Counted from the first letter of the stretch, positions 26,374 to 35,872 are shown. The stretch: DNA of 64,000 nt from Streptomyces tanashiensis (GCF_014648895.1 NZ_BMRZ01000021.1:62001-126000); one strand, 5' to 3'. Numbers and translations are program-made. Notes: generated from the letters alone by a model not told the origin.

Positions 26374-26409
26374 GACCTCGGCCCTGACTTTTCAGTCAGG
26401 GCCGAGGTC
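26374..26409 (-). terminator. Strong 16-bp hairpin terminator
   Basis: A perfect 16-bp stem (arms GACCTCGGCCCTGACT and complement) with a TTTC loop, 65 bases downstream of the SDR-hydrolase fusion gene on its strand and upstream of the deiminase gene. Confidence 0.8.
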
Positions 26410-26473
26410 GTGAGGCCTTGCTGCGGGCATGCCCGCCCATGTCAGCCGGATGTACGCGACGCCTGACGGCTCG

Positions 26474-28300
26474 TCACTGCAGGCCTCCGCGTGCCGCGCT
26501 GACGCCGTTCTCTCCCCTCAGGCCCCGCGAGGTGTCACGGATGGCTTCGGCGACGTCCTCCGGATGTGTCAACTGGGGGTGGTGCCCCGCGCCGTCGATG
26601 ACTGTCACGGTGGCGTCCGGGAGGACGCTCAGCAGGGACTCCCCTTCGGCGGTGAGCGGATCGCGGGAGCCCACGACGATGTGGACGTGCCCTGGGTAGC
26701 ACCGCAGCTTCTCGCGCAGATCCGCGCGCCATCGCGCGTTCCCGCCGGCGGCCAGGAGCCGGGCGGTGGTGGCGGCGACGCTGCCGCGACGGAGATCCGC
26801 GACGGACGACCGGAGCGCGGTCGCGTGGTTCGTGCCGCCTGTCAGCCGCGCGGAAAGAGCCGTGGGAGTCGTACGGCGCAAGTACGGGCGGGTCAGGAGT
26901 GGCGACTTGGCCGTCCGGGGCGCGGACGCCTGGAGGAAGAACGGCGCTACGAGCGTGAGCCGGTCCACCGCATGGGGGTGGGCCGTCGCGGCTTCGACGG
27001 CGGCTGCGGCGCCGATGGAGTGGCCCACCAGGTGACGGGCACCGGTCTCGGTCACCAGGGCGGTCAGCCAGGCAGGCCAGTCGTCGTGACGCCCGGTGCT
27101 CATGCCCAGGCCCGGCAGGTCGACGGCCCGGGCGTCCCCGACCGCCGCGACGACCGGTGCCCAGGTGTCGGCGTTGACCGGAAGACCGGGCAGTACCAGC
27201 GTGGGTGCGCCCGGCTCGCCCAGTTCGAACGTCCGGATCCCACCCGGCTCGGTGAACCGCCGGTCGCCGGAGGGGGCGTCGCCGAAACGGTGGGCCGCCA
27301 GATGGTCGGCCCAGCGGTGGATCGTCGTGACGGTGTCCGGCACGGCCAGCCGGTGCCGGGCGGCGAAGACGTGGGCCGAGTCGGTCGGGTAGCGGTCGGC
27401 GGACAGGAACGTCAGCGTCTCCGGATCGGCTTTGGTGAGCCGGCGGGGAAGCCGCTTGAGCAGAGCCACCGGCACGCGCGCCCGGGGTGCCCTGACACCG
27501 TAGTGCTCCGCCACGAGCGTGAGCAGATCATGCAGTGCGGGAGTGTCGTCGTCCAGCAGCCAGTACGAGGTGCTCCGGGTGGCGGCGTCCATCGGCAGCA
27601 GAGTCATGAACCGGGCGAGATGGTCGGCCGCGACCACGGGGACGAACGTGCGCCTGTCGCCCGGCAACGCGGCGAGCGAGCCCTGCCAGAGGTCCTTCAT
27701 GGTGGAGGCGAGTCCCAGGTACTGGTCGGATTCGCCGGTGATGCTGTCCCCGATGACGCTGGCCGGGTTGACGATGGACCAGGGCACGCCCGACTGCGTC
27801 GCCAGGTCCTGGAAGACGGCGTCCGCCTCGACCCTCGACGCCTCGTAGGCGCCCAGCGTCCGATAGGCCTCGCGTCGGCGCTCCTCGGTCCACGGCTCGG
27901 GGTCGTGCCCGCCCACGCGGTACCCGGAGACCTGAACCAGCCGACGCAGGTCGGGCAGCCGCGCCGCGAACGCGACGACCGCGCGGACGCTGTCGACATT
28001 GGCACGACGCGCCTCCTCCGCCGACATCCCGAACCGGTAGGCACCGGCGCAGTTGTAGATCTCGGTGATGTCGTCGCACTCGCCCTCGATCAGTGAATCC
28101 GTGGCGAAATCGACCCGGAGGTCGGCCGGGACCTGGTCGTGCCCGCGCCCCGCGAGCCAGTGGGCCAGCCGTTGACGGGACGCATCGCTCCGGTTCGCCG
28201 CGCTCACCCGAACGCCCGCCTGCCCGAGCGCGAGCACCACATGGCGCCCGATGAAGCCGCTCGCGCCCAGCACCAGGGCGTGCCTGCCGTCCGGGCTCAT
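26474..28300 (-). CDS. NAD(P)-dependent epimerase/dehydratase fused to an alpha/beta hydrolase
   Basis: A 608-aa two-domain protein. Residues 1-340 form an extended-SDR domain with the nucleotide motif GASGFIG (12-18); the catalytic motif is Y153-E-A-S-R157 instead of Y-x-x-x-K. Residues 350-608 form an alpha/beta hydrolase with nucleophile Ser429 (GHSIGAA), acid Asp548 (GSRDPLT) and His574 (GAGHH). The fusion implies linked steps such as reduction and ester or thioester cleavage. Its ATG overlaps the TetR stop (ATGA). Substrate unknown. Confidence 0.85.
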   Translation of the reverse strand: MSPDGRHALVLGASGFIGRHVVLALGQAGVRVSAANRSDASRQRLAHWLAGRGHDQVPADLRVDFATDSLIEGECDDITEIYNCAGAYRFGMSAEEARRANVDSVRAVVAFAARLPDLRRLVQVSGYRVGGHDPEPWTEERRREAYRTLGAYEASRVEADAVFQDLATQSGVPWSIVNPASVIGDSITGESDQYLGLASTMKDLWQGSLAALPGDRRTFVPVVAADHLARFMTLLPMDAATRSTSYWLLDDDTPALHDLLTLVAEHYGVRAPRARVPVALLKRLPRRLTKADPETLTFLSADRYPTDSAHVFAARHRLAVPDTVTTIHRWADHLAAHRFGDAPSGDRRFTEPGGIRTFELGEPGAPTLVLPGLPVNADTWAPVVAAVGDARAVDLPGLGMSTGRHDDWPAWLTALVTETGARHLVGHSIGAAAAVEAATAHPHAVDRLTLVAPFFLQASAPRTAKSPLLTRPYLRRTTPTALSARLTGGTNHATALRSSVADLRRGSVAATTARLLAAGGNARWRADLREKLRCYPGHVHIVVGSRDPLTAEGESLLSVLPDATVTVIDGAGHHPQLTHPEDVAEAIRDTSRGLRGENGVSAARGGLQ

Positions 28301-28890
28301 GCCGAGGCCTCCGCACCCTGCGCCAGGAGCACGTCGATCGCCTGGGCGGCGCAGTACAGGGGCTCCGTGGACCGCTGGGCGCGCGACACGATCACCGCTC
28401 CCTCCACCATGCTGACCATGGCGGTCGCCAGGGCGCGCGCGACGGGGCGAGGACGGCCATGGGCGATCAGCAGCTCGCTCACCGGCGCGATCCACGACTC
28501 GAAGGCCTGGGTGCAGGCCTCTCGCAGCCGTTCGCTCTCCGCCCCCATCTCCAGCGTCACCACCGAGACCGGGCAGCCCAGTCGGAACCCGCTGCCGTCG
28601 AGCATCCCGGCCAGTTCGTCGATCACACGACGCAGAACCTCGCCCGGCGTCGCCTGCTCCAGCGCCGCGTCGGCCACGAGGGAGCCGAATCGCTCCGCCG
28701 CGAGTTCGACGGCCTTCTCTCCGAGGGCCTGCTTCCCCTGGGGGTAGTGGAAGTAGAGGGACCCCTTCGGGGCGCCGGCGTGCTCCACCACCATGTTGAG
28801 CCCCGTGCCGCTGTACCCGTGCCGCTGGATCAGCTCCAGCATCGACTCCGCCAGCCGCAGGCTGGTCTTGGCTCCCTTGGTTTCAACCAT
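28297..28890 (-). CDS. TetR-family regulator (LmrA/YxaF-like)
   Basis: A 197-aa regulator with helix-turn-helix at residues 10-60 (GYSGTGLNMVVEHAGAPKGS, LYFHYPQGKQAL) and a C-terminal region with LGCPVSVVTLEMGAE, typical of the LmrA/YxaF group. It is the first gene of an operon with the SDR-hydrolase fusion (4-base overlap) and has a perfect palindrome just before it, so it very likely represses the operon. Confidence 0.9.
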   Translation of the reverse strand: MVETKGAKTSLRLAESMLELIQRHGYSGTGLNMVVEHAGAPKGSLYFHYPQGKQALGEKAVELAAERFGSLVADAALEQATPGEVLRRVIDELAGMLDGSGFRLGCPVSVVTLEMGAESERLREACTQAFESWIAPVSELLIAHGRPRPVARALATAMVSMVEGAVIVSRAQRSTEPLYCAAQAIDVLLAQGAEASA

Positions 28891-28901
28891 GACTCGAAGA
28901 A

Positions 28902-28913
28902 TAGACCGGTCTA
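28902..28913. promoter_or_regulatory. TetR operator palindrome
   Basis: TAGACCGGTCTA, a perfect 12-bp palindrome 12 bases upstream of the TetR start. The TAGACCNGTCTA form is a known LmrA/YxaF-type operator pattern. Confidence 0.75.
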
Positions 28914-29152
28914 CATATTCTATCCAGCCCCCGATCGCAGAGAGGTCTGCGATCGGGGGCGCGAGCACCAGAAGGTTCTGCGGACGACGGAGGCCGAGGG
29001 CGAGCCCGGACCCCTCGCGTCGTGCCCCGTACGGCCCAGGCACGGCGCGCCCCGCCCGTACGGCCCGGAGCATGGAGAGGACGGCCCGCGCCGATTCCGC
29101 ACCACCGGCACCGCCGCCACCGCCCCAGCACTCCCCGGAAAGGGCTCGGCCC

Positions 29153-29218
29153 ATGACGTCGATGTCGTTCGACGACCCCGTATCCCCGCCCGAGGCGTCC
29201 GTCCGGGTGGCGGAGTGA
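29153..29218 (+). CDS. Possible 21-codon leader ORF coupled to the methyltransferase
   Basis: MTSMSFDDPVSPPEASVRVAE starts after GGAAAGG, and its stop overlaps the GTG of the methyltransferase (GTGA). It could serve translational coupling or be chance. Confidence 0.25.
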   Translation: MTSMSFDDPVSPPEASVRVAE

Positions 29219-30087
29219 GTACCGGCGCGGGCGGAGCCGCGGCAGGCCGGGGCCGCTACGGCCGGGACGAGTTCCGGCCCGAGCAGGCCGGCGAGGCCGA
29301 GCGGATCGATCTCGGGGCGCTCGCGTACGACGACCTCACCCTGACACGGTTGCGCGCCCTCGGAGTCGGGCCGGGATGGCACTGTCTGGACATCGGCGCC
29401 GGTACGGGCACGGTCTCGCGGCGCCTGTTGCGCGAGGCGGAGGTGGCGGGCGTGCTGGCCGTCGACCGTGATGTGCGCTTCCTCGCCGAACGGCCCGTAC
29501 CGGGGCTCGACGTCCTTGAGGCCGACGTCACCGCGCCGGACTTCGCGCCGGGCCGGTTCGATCTGGTCCACGCGCGGTTCGTGCTGATGCACCTGCCGGA
29601 GCCCGAGCGGATGGTGTCGGCGCTGGCCGGGCTGGTCGCTCCGGGAGGGGTGCTGGTCCTCAGCGACGCGGTCGACCTGACCAGCGACCGTACGGGCGCA
29701 GAGCACTCGGCCTCGGACGGCGGGGCGGCGGCGGACACGCCGTACGCCGCGGCGATGCGCGCGATGTGGCAGGGGTTGCGCAGTTCCATCGGCACGGACG
29801 TCTCCTGGGTGCCGTCGTATCCGCAACTGCTGCGCGGGGCCGGCCTGAGGGGGGTCGGCGCCGAGATGTACGCTCCGCCGCTGCTGCGCGGCAGCCCGAT
29901 CAGCCGGTTCTGGGCGGACACGTGGGAGCGGAGCCGGGCGTCGATGGTGGCCACCGGGCTGATCGACGGTGCCGGGATCGACGCGGCGGTCCGCTACCTG
30001 GACTCGGACGCGTGCGCGGCACTGTCCGCCGGGATGCTCACCGTCTGGGGCCGCAATCCGACGGCTCCGGGGGCGGCTCCACACTGA
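29215..30087 (+). CDS. SAM-dependent methyltransferase
   Basis: A 290-aa class I methyltransferase. Motif I is LDIGAGTGTVSRRL, followed by VLAVDRDVRFL, a post-I acidic residue, DLVHARFVLMHLPEP and GGVLVLSDAVD. Substrate unknown. It lies 2.3 kb before the SARP that begins the peptide cluster, separated by a MarR gene, so membership in that cluster is uncertain. Confidence 0.85.
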   Translation: MSTGAGGAAAGRGRYGRDEFRPEQAGEAERIDLGALAYDDLTLTRLRALGVGPGWHCLDIGAGTGTVSRRLLREAEVAGVLAVDRDVRFLAERPVPGLDVLEADVTAPDFAPGRFDLVHARFVLMHLPEPERMVSALAGLVAPGGVLVLSDAVDLTSDRTGAEHSASDGGAAADTPYAAAMRAMWQGLRSSIGTDVSWVPSYPQLLRGAGLRGVGAEMYAPPLLRGSPISRFWADTWERSRASMVATGLIDGAGIDAAVRYLDSDACAALSAGMLTVWGRNPTAPGAAPH

Positions 30088-30187
30088 CGCCCCCACATAC
30101 TTGCAGTCGCCCCATATCGGCTCTCGCCGATTTTTGCCTTGCTGACGTATCCTGGGGTAAGACGCCACCGGAAGGAGACCGGACCCC

Positions 30188-30664
30188 ATGACCGCCACGG
30201 ACCCCGCACTCACCGCACTCGCCAGCGGCTGGGGCGCGCTCTCCCTGCTGCACGGCCGGATCGAGTCGCACATCGAGCGCGCCCTGCAGTCGGGGCACGA
30301 CCTGAGCGTGCGGGAGTACTCCCTGCTCGACGTGCTCAGCCGACAGCACGACGGGGAAGGCGGACACCTCCAGATGAAGCAGGTCGCCGACGCGGTCGTG
30401 TTGAGCCAGAGCGCCACGACGCGCCTGGTCACACGCATGGAGGACCGCGGCCTGCTCTCGCGGTACCTGTGCCCGACCGACCGGCGCGGCATCTACGCCG
30501 ACGTCACCGCGGCCGGCCGGAAGCTCCTCGCCGAGGCCCGGCCGACCAATGACGCCGCCCTCCGCCAGGCACTGGACGAGGCCGCCGAGAACCCCGAGCT
30601 GACCTCACTGGTCGCGGCGGTCGAGGCCGTCGACGCCGTGGACGTTCCGGCACAGCGCGCATAG
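30188..30664 (+). CDS. MarR-family regulator
   Basis: A 158-aa winged-helix protein: MKQVADAVVLSQSATTRLVT is the recognition helix and RYLCPTDRRGIYADVT the wing. The ATG follows GAAGGAGA. It lies 100 bases after the methyltransferase gene in the same direction; target unknown. The 5' region contains short TGCAGTCGCC/GGCGATTTT segments without a clear dyad. Confidence 0.88.
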   Translation: MTATDPALTALASGWGALSLLHGRIESHIERALQSGHDLSVREYSLLDVLSRQHDGEGGHLQMKQVADAVVLSQSATTRLVTRMEDRGLLSRYLCPTDRRGIYADVTAAGRKLLAEARPTNDAALRQALDEAAENPELTSLVAAVEAVDAVDVPAQRA

Positions 30665-31473
30665 GCCCCGCCGGGACCCCGCAGCCGCCCGCCGCTACGT
30701 CGGCACCACACCAGCCCCACCGTGAACCCCTACGCCCGCGATTCCGGGCATGCTCGTGCCGTTGGCCTGAAGTCACCAGACCTACCCCGCGGTCGGTGGC
30801 CTTCCGGGGGCCTCCGGCGGTGACGGGCCCGGCTCATCCCCTGTTCGCGTATGGGACGTTTCGTCGAGATCTGTCGTTCACGCTGGTCACGGGCCGCGGG
30901 GTGAGCCGCCTCGCGGGGGCCGTGAGGCCTCGACCCCCGGAACCCTCGGGTACACCACCGTTCATGGCCACCGGGGCCGATATCAGCCGGTCGGAAAGCG
31001 GCCATTCTTTGCCTCTGGCGTACCCCATCGACGATCTCCCGAGGGCGGCGGCTCGTTCCGGACGGTCGTCCGGATAGCGGGCAGAGAGTGTCATGACCTC
31101 ATCACCACGCATCCTGGCCACCCTCTCCCCGCACCACTGCACGCTCCGCACCGCACCGTCAACCACGCACCGGCGGATGTCCGGAAGGGCTCACGCCCCG
31201 TCCCCTCCCCGGCACCGCCGCTGTACCTTCCTCCTGACCCGCCGACCCTGACGCCGACCGGGGTCACCCACGCTCTTGCTCCCCCAGGCCGCTTCGGCGG
31301 CCGCAGCAGCCCAGCGCACCACACTTCCCCCCGTGCCTCCCTCTGCCTTCCCCGGTGGTTCGTCATGCCCGCTGCACCCGCCCGGCCCCCCACCTCCCTC
31401 CCCAGGCCGTACGACTCCGGCCACCGGTAGGGACTCACCTGGCACCCAGCGGACGAGGAAGGCGAACACGACG
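30665..31473. other. Non-coding region before the SARP gene
   Basis: About 810 bases without a credible gene on either strand. It must hold the SARP promoter; no clear -35/-10 pair or heptamer repeats could be picked out by eye. GAGGAAGG at 31455-31462 is the SARP ribosome site. Confidence 0.4.
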
Positions 31474-33414
31474 GTGCGATTCCAATTACTCGGGCCCCTG
31501 AGCGTCACCGACGGGCGGGACGTCGTGATGCTCCCGCCCTCCAAACCGACGGCGCTGCTCGCCGCGCTGCTCGTCCGGCCGGGTTCCGTGGTCTCCGCCG
31601 ACCGCCTGCGCGACATCGTCTGGGGCGAGGAGCACCCCACGACGGCCAAGACCGCCCTGCAGAGCTGCGTCCTGCGCCTGCGGCGGCTGTTCGCCAAGTA
31701 CGGCATCGAGCACCAGGCCGTCGTCGCGGTGGCCGGCGGCTACCGCATCGATGCCGACGCCGACACGCTCGACCTGCTCCATTTCCGCCGGCTCGTCGAG
31801 CAGGCCGCGTCGTCCGGGAACGACTCCGAGCTGTACACGCTGCGCAGCGCGCTCGCCCTGTGGCAGGGGGGCCTGCTCTCCAACGTCCCCTCCGACCTGC
31901 TGCACCGGGACGAGGTGCCCCGTCTCGCGGAGGAGCGGCTGAGGGTGCTGGAACGGGTCTGCGACATCGAACTGGAGCACGGCCGATGTCGCGAAGCACT
32001 CGTTGATCTTTGGGAGGTTACGCGCGTATACCCGGCCCATGAGCGGTTCGCCGAGCAGCTGATCGAGGCCCTGTACCGGACGGGGCGGCAGACCGAGGCG
32101 CTCGCGGAGTACCGCAGGGTCAAGGGCCATCTGCGCGAGCGGCTCGGCGTCGATCCGCGGGCCGAACTCCAGCGTCTGGAAATGGCGATCCTGCGGGGTG
32201 AGGACCTCGGCCGCGTCGAGGCGGCGCGAAGACCGGACGCACCGACGGAACAGACCGCGACCCCTGCCGCCCAGGACCGCCAGACTTCTCCGGACTCTCC
32301 GGACTCCCCGGACTCCCCGGACTCTTCGGCTTCCGCGGAGCGGAATGCCCTCGCCGGCCCAGTCCCACCCCCACCCCCGCCCCTTCCCTCCGTCCCCGGT
32401 TTCACCGGACGGGAGCACGAAGTCGACTCCCTGGTACGGCTGCTGACGAACGAGAGACCCGGCGGCGGCTCCGAGCGGGCTCCGCTCGCCGTCCTCTCCG
32501 GAGCGCCCGGCATCGGCAAGACCGCCCTCGCGCTGCACGTCGCCCACCTGGTGAACGGTCACTTCCCGGACGGTTGCCTCCTGGTGTCGCTGACCCGGCC
32601 GGACGGCAGTCCCCGCCCGGCCGAGGAGGCCGCCGACGAGCTCCGTCACGTGCTGCACGCCGGGCCCGGAGCGGGCCGGGGCCGTGTCCTCCTCGTCCTG
32701 GACGACGTCGTGCACCCCGATCAGGTCCGCCCGCTGCTGACCGCGTACGCCCGCGGCGCGGCCATCGTCACCAGCAGGATGGGGCTCGCCGCGCTCGTCG
32801 CCACCCACGGCGGCACCGTGCACCGGCTCGGAGCCCTCGGCCCGGAGCAGTCGCAAGCGCTGCTCACCGCCGTCCTCGGCCGGGAGCGGATGGCCGCCGA
32901 GCCCACCGCGGCGCTCCCCCTCGCGCACGCCTGCGGCCACCATCCGCTCGCCCTCCGCATCGCCGCCGCCCGGCTGCTCACCCGGCCCCGGCTGCGCCTC
33001 GCCGACTACGCCGAATGGCTCCGGCACGACCCCGTCGGCCGGCTCAGCCTCGCCGACGACCCCCGCATGTCGGTGCCGCAGCGGCTCGACGAGGCTCTGC
33101 GGCGGCTCCCTCCCGCGCTCGCCGAGGCACATCTGCGCCTCGCCTCTTCGCCCCACGACCCGCTCACCACCGCCAGGGCAGCCGGCCTCCTCGGCCTTCC
33201 GGAGGACACGGCGGAGCAGGTGATCGAGCACCTTCTCGACGCCGGCCTCCTGGAGGAGGGGCAGCCCGGCGCCTTCTGGACGCACGATCTGCTGCGGGCG
33301 CACGCCCGCCGTGCGGCGGGTTCCTCCGCCGGCCATGCCCCCGCGCTGCTGCGCCCGCCCCGGCACGGGGAGTTCCCGCAGCTGGACGGGACCAGGCCGG
33401 CCGCCCTGAGGTGA
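31474..33414 (+). CDS. SARP-type pathway activator with NB-ARC domain
   Basis: A 646-aa activator. OmpR-like DNA-binding domain at residues 1-95 (GPLSVTDGRDVVMLPPSKPT, VSADRLRDIVWGEEHP), bacterial transcriptional activation domain at 100-245 ending RVKGHLRERLGVDPRAELQ, then a linker with repeated SPD units (DNA 32288-32335) and an NB-ARC ATPase with P-loop GAPGIGKTAL and Walker B VLLVLDDV. There are no C-terminal TPRs. Codon 5 is TTA (31486-31488), the rare leucine codon needing bldA tRNA. It heads the RiPP cluster and should activate it. Confidence 0.93.
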   Translation: MRFQLLGPLSVTDGRDVVMLPPSKPTALLAALLVRPGSVVSADRLRDIVWGEEHPTTAKTALQSCVLRLRRLFAKYGIEHQAVVAVAGGYRIDADADTLDLLHFRRLVEQAASSGNDSELYTLRSALALWQGGLLSNVPSDLLHRDEVPRLAEERLRVLERVCDIELEHGRCREALVDLWEVTRVYPAHERFAEQLIEALYRTGRQTEALAEYRRVKGHLRERLGVDPRAELQRLEMAILRGEDLGRVEAARRPDAPTEQTATPAAQDRQTSPDSPDSPDSPDSSASAERNALAGPVPPPPPPLPSVPGFTGREHEVDSLVRLLTNERPGGGSERAPLAVLSGAPGIGKTALALHVAHLVNGHFPDGCLLVSLTRPDGSPRPAEEAADELRHVLHAGPGAGRGRVLLVLDDVVHPDQVRPLLTAYARGAAIVTSRMGLAALVATHGGTVHRLGALGPEQSQALLTAVLGRERMAAEPTAALPLAHACGHHPLALRIAAARLLTRPRLRLADYAEWLRHDPVGRLSLADDPRMSVPQRLDEALRRLPPALAEAHLRLASSPHDPLTTARAAGLLGLPEDTAEQVIEHLLDAGLLEEGQPGAFWTHDLLRAHARRAAGSSAGHAPALLRPPRHGEFPQLDGTRPAALR

Positions 33415-33465
33415 CGACGGGGCCCCGCCCCCGTTCGCCGAACCCAGCACGCCGGACACGGCCCA

Positions 33466-33527
33466 CAGGCCCCACGCACCCGAGCCCACCCGTACACCCC
33501 GCAGGCCCCACGCACCCGAGCCCACCC
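33466..33527. repeat. Two 26-bp direct repeats between SARP and operon
   Basis: A 26-bp sequence beginning CAGGCCCCACGCACCCGAGC occurs at 33466-33491 and 33502-33527 (36-bp period, about three helical turns). They lie about 100 bases before the first biosynthetic gene, where an activator could bind, though the low complexity may also mean slippage. Confidence 0.6.
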
Positions 33528-33625
33528 CGCACGCCCCGCACGCCCCGCAGCATCCCGAGCAGAGCAGTCGGCCCACCACCCCGGGCTCCGTCTCGCCGCC
33601 CCGTAACGAGAGGTGTGACGCACGC

Positions 33626-35872
33626 ATGACCCTTACGTCGTACGCGGAGATCGCCGGAACCCGGCCCCGAGTCCGTCGAGATGTCCTGTTCACCCAGACC
33701 CCCAACGGCGTGATCTTCCACAACGCCGACGGCGGTTTCCAGCTCACCGCGAAGTCCGGCTATCGCTTCGCCACGCTCCTCATGCCGTACCTGGACGGCA
33801 GCCGAGCCGTCGAGGAGATCTGCGCGGGGTTCGGCGACGCGCAGAAGGCGATGGTGGGCGAACTGGTGCAGGCGCTCTACGGGCGGGGCTTCGCCCGCCC
33901 CGTGCCGGCGCCGGACGAGACGGCCGCCGAGCCCGCGCCCTCTCCGGAGGCCGCGGCCCGCTTCGCCCGGCAGATCGCGTACATCGACCACTACGCCGAC
34001 GCCGCCGCGAGCCGCTTCGCGCGCTTCCGGGAAACCCGGGTCGCGGTCGTCGGCGACGGTCCGGTGGCCCGCTGGTGCGTGCTCTCCCTGATCCGGAACG
34101 GCTGCGCCACCGTCGGCGTCGACCGCTCGCTCGCCGAGGGCACCGCCGGTGTGACGCCGGAGGAGTTCGCGGCCGTCCGCGCGGAGGCCGCCGTCCTCGC
34201 CGAGGAAGGGTGCCCCGTCGAACTGCCGCTGCTGCCGGGGCGGGACACGGTCCGCGGCCGGGAAGCCTGGTCCGCGTACGAGGGGTACGACGTGGTGGTG
34301 GCCGCCGCCGGGTCCGACGTCCCGGGCCTTGTGCTGCCGCTGCTGCGGGAGGGCGTGCCTCGGGGTCGCACGCTGCTGCCCGCCTGGACGTTCGGCGGCT
34401 CGGCCGTCGTCGGCCCGGTGACGACCGCGGACTCGTCGTCCTGCTGGTCCTGCGCCGCGCTCCGGCTCGGCGCGGCCGGTGGTACCGCCGCGTCGGACGC
34501 CGCCGAGCTGTGGAGCGGTCTCGCCCTCGGCACCGGGACGCCCGGGCCCCGGCCCGCCGGGCCGCTCGCCGCGATGCTCGGGAACCTGCTCGGGTACGAG
34601 GTGTTCCGGCTGGTCACCGGGGCTCTGTCGGCCGAGACCCGGGACCGGGTGCTCGTCCAGTCCATGGCCAGCCTCGACGTCGCGTCGGAGCCGCTGCTCG
34701 CCCACCCGCGCTGTCCGTTCTGCTCGTCCGCCTCGGGCCTGCCCGAGCCGGTCGACGTGACGTCGGCGCCGGCGCGTCCCGCCTTCCTGCCGACGGTCGC
34801 CACCGCCCCCGACGACGACGCCGCCCAGGGGCCGCTCGCCGAACTGGAGCGGCGCTCGGCGCTCGTCCGCCCCTTCACGGGGGTCTTCACGTCGTACGCC
34901 GACGAACCGCTGACGCAGACCCCCCTCAAGGTGGGCTCGGTCGTCCTCGGTCTGGGCGCGCGGGGCACTCGTACGATCACGGCCTTCGACGTGCACCACA
35001 CCGCCGGGGCCCGGCTGCGGGCGCTGAACGCGGCGGCGGCGGTCTACGCCGAACACGTGGTCCCGCCCGGTGTCTTCACGGAGCCGCTGGACGCCCTGCC
35101 CTCGGTGGCCGCCGACACCCTCACCATCGCGTCGGGCACGGGCGGCTCCGGCGGTGCGACGCGCTGGACCCCGGCCACCTCGCTCCTCACCAAGGACGTC
35201 GTCCGGGTGCCCACCGGCGCCGTGCGCCCCTTCGGCCCGGACAACGCCGACCGCCGCTTCGAGCCGACCCGGGCCGGAGCCGGGGCGGGGTCGGACCTCC
35301 CGGAGGCGGCGGCCGCGGGGCTGCTGTCGGCGCTCGCCCACGACGCCCTGCGCCGGGCCGTCACCGGCTCGGGTGACACGACCCTGATCGCACCCGAGGT
35401 CTTCGGCACGGACCCCGAGACGACGTTCCTGCTCCGGTCGGCCGCGCTGCTCGGCCTCACCGTCGAGCTGCTCGACCTCGGCGAGCGGGCGCACTCCGGC
35501 GCGTCGGTCGTCCTGGCGCGGACGGCGCCCGGCGACGCGGGCCCCTGCCGCTGGGCCGTCGGCGCCGCCCTCGACCTGAGGTCGGCCGCCGTCGACGCGG
35601 TCCGGGACCTGCTGGGAGAGGTCCAGCTCGCCGGGGAGGAGGTGGCCGACGACGAGGGCGATCCGCTGCTGCGCGACCTGGCCGCCTCCCTCGTGCCGGT
35701 CAAGGGGAGCGGGCCGGCGCGGTCGCCCGGCGCCCCCGTGGAGTGGCCCCACGTCCTGGAACGCCTCGCCGTCACGGGCCGGGACGCCTTCGTCGTCCCG
35801 ACACACGCCACCGACCTGCCGACGGCGGGCATCCACACCGTACGTGTCCTGCTCACCCGGGACCCCCGATGA
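33626..35872 (+). CDS. ThiF-like leader-binding F protein of azole RiPP synthesis
   Basis: 748 aa. Residues 8-90 look like a RiPP recognition element (PNGVIFHNADGGFQLTAKSG, winged-helix pattern) that grips the leader. Residues 130-370 form an E1/ThiF-like domain (RVAVVGDGPVARWCVLSLI) with a zinc tetrathiolate formed by C273/C276 and C363/C366. The last 370 residues resemble the layout of a YcaO domain without its ATP-binding signature. It should present the precursor to the YcaO proteins. It is the first gene of an overlapping operon; its stop overlaps the next start (ATGA). Confidence 0.88.
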   Translation: MTLTSYAEIAGTRPRVRRDVLFTQTPNGVIFHNADGGFQLTAKSGYRFATLLMPYLDGSRAVEEICAGFGDAQKAMVGELVQALYGRGFARPVPAPDETAAEPAPSPEAAARFARQIAYIDHYADAAASRFARFRETRVAVVGDGPVARWCVLSLIRNGCATVGVDRSLAEGTAGVTPEEFAAVRAEAAVLAEEGCPVELPLLPGRDTVRGREAWSAYEGYDVVVAAAGSDVPGLVLPLLREGVPRGRTLLPAWTFGGSAVVGPVTTADSSSCWSCAALRLGAAGGTAASDAAELWSGLALGTGTPGPRPAGPLAAMLGNLLGYEVFRLVTGALSAETRDRVLVQSMASLDVASEPLLAHPRCPFCSSASGLPEPVDVTSAPARPAFLPTVATAPDDDAAQGPLAELERRSALVRPFTGVFTSYADEPLTQTPLKVGSVVLGLGARGTRTITAFDVHHTAGARLRALNAAAAVYAEHVVPPGVFTEPLDALPSVAADTLTIASGTGGSGGATRWTPATSLLTKDVVRVPTGAVRPFGPDNADRRFEPTRAGAGAGSDLPEAAAAGLLSALAHDALRRAVTGSGDTTLIAPEVFGTDPETTFLLRSAALLGLTVELLDLGERAHSGASVVLARTAPGDAGPCRWAVGAALDLRSAAVDAVRDLLGEVQLAGEEVADDEGDPLLRDLAASLVPVKGSGPARSPGAPVEWPHVLERLAVTGRDAFVVPTHATDLPTAGIHTVRVLLTRDPR

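Noticed and set aside
29215..30087. Including the methyltransferase in the peptide cluster
   Set aside because: It is separated from the SARP by a MarR gene and an 800-base gap, and nothing links it to the operon.
32288..32335. Tandem 9-bp units inside the SARP gene as a CRISPR-like or regulatory repeat
   Set aside because: They encode a Ser-Pro-Asp linker in frame; spacers and regular repeats of CRISPR length are absent. No CRISPR array was seen anywhere in the window.
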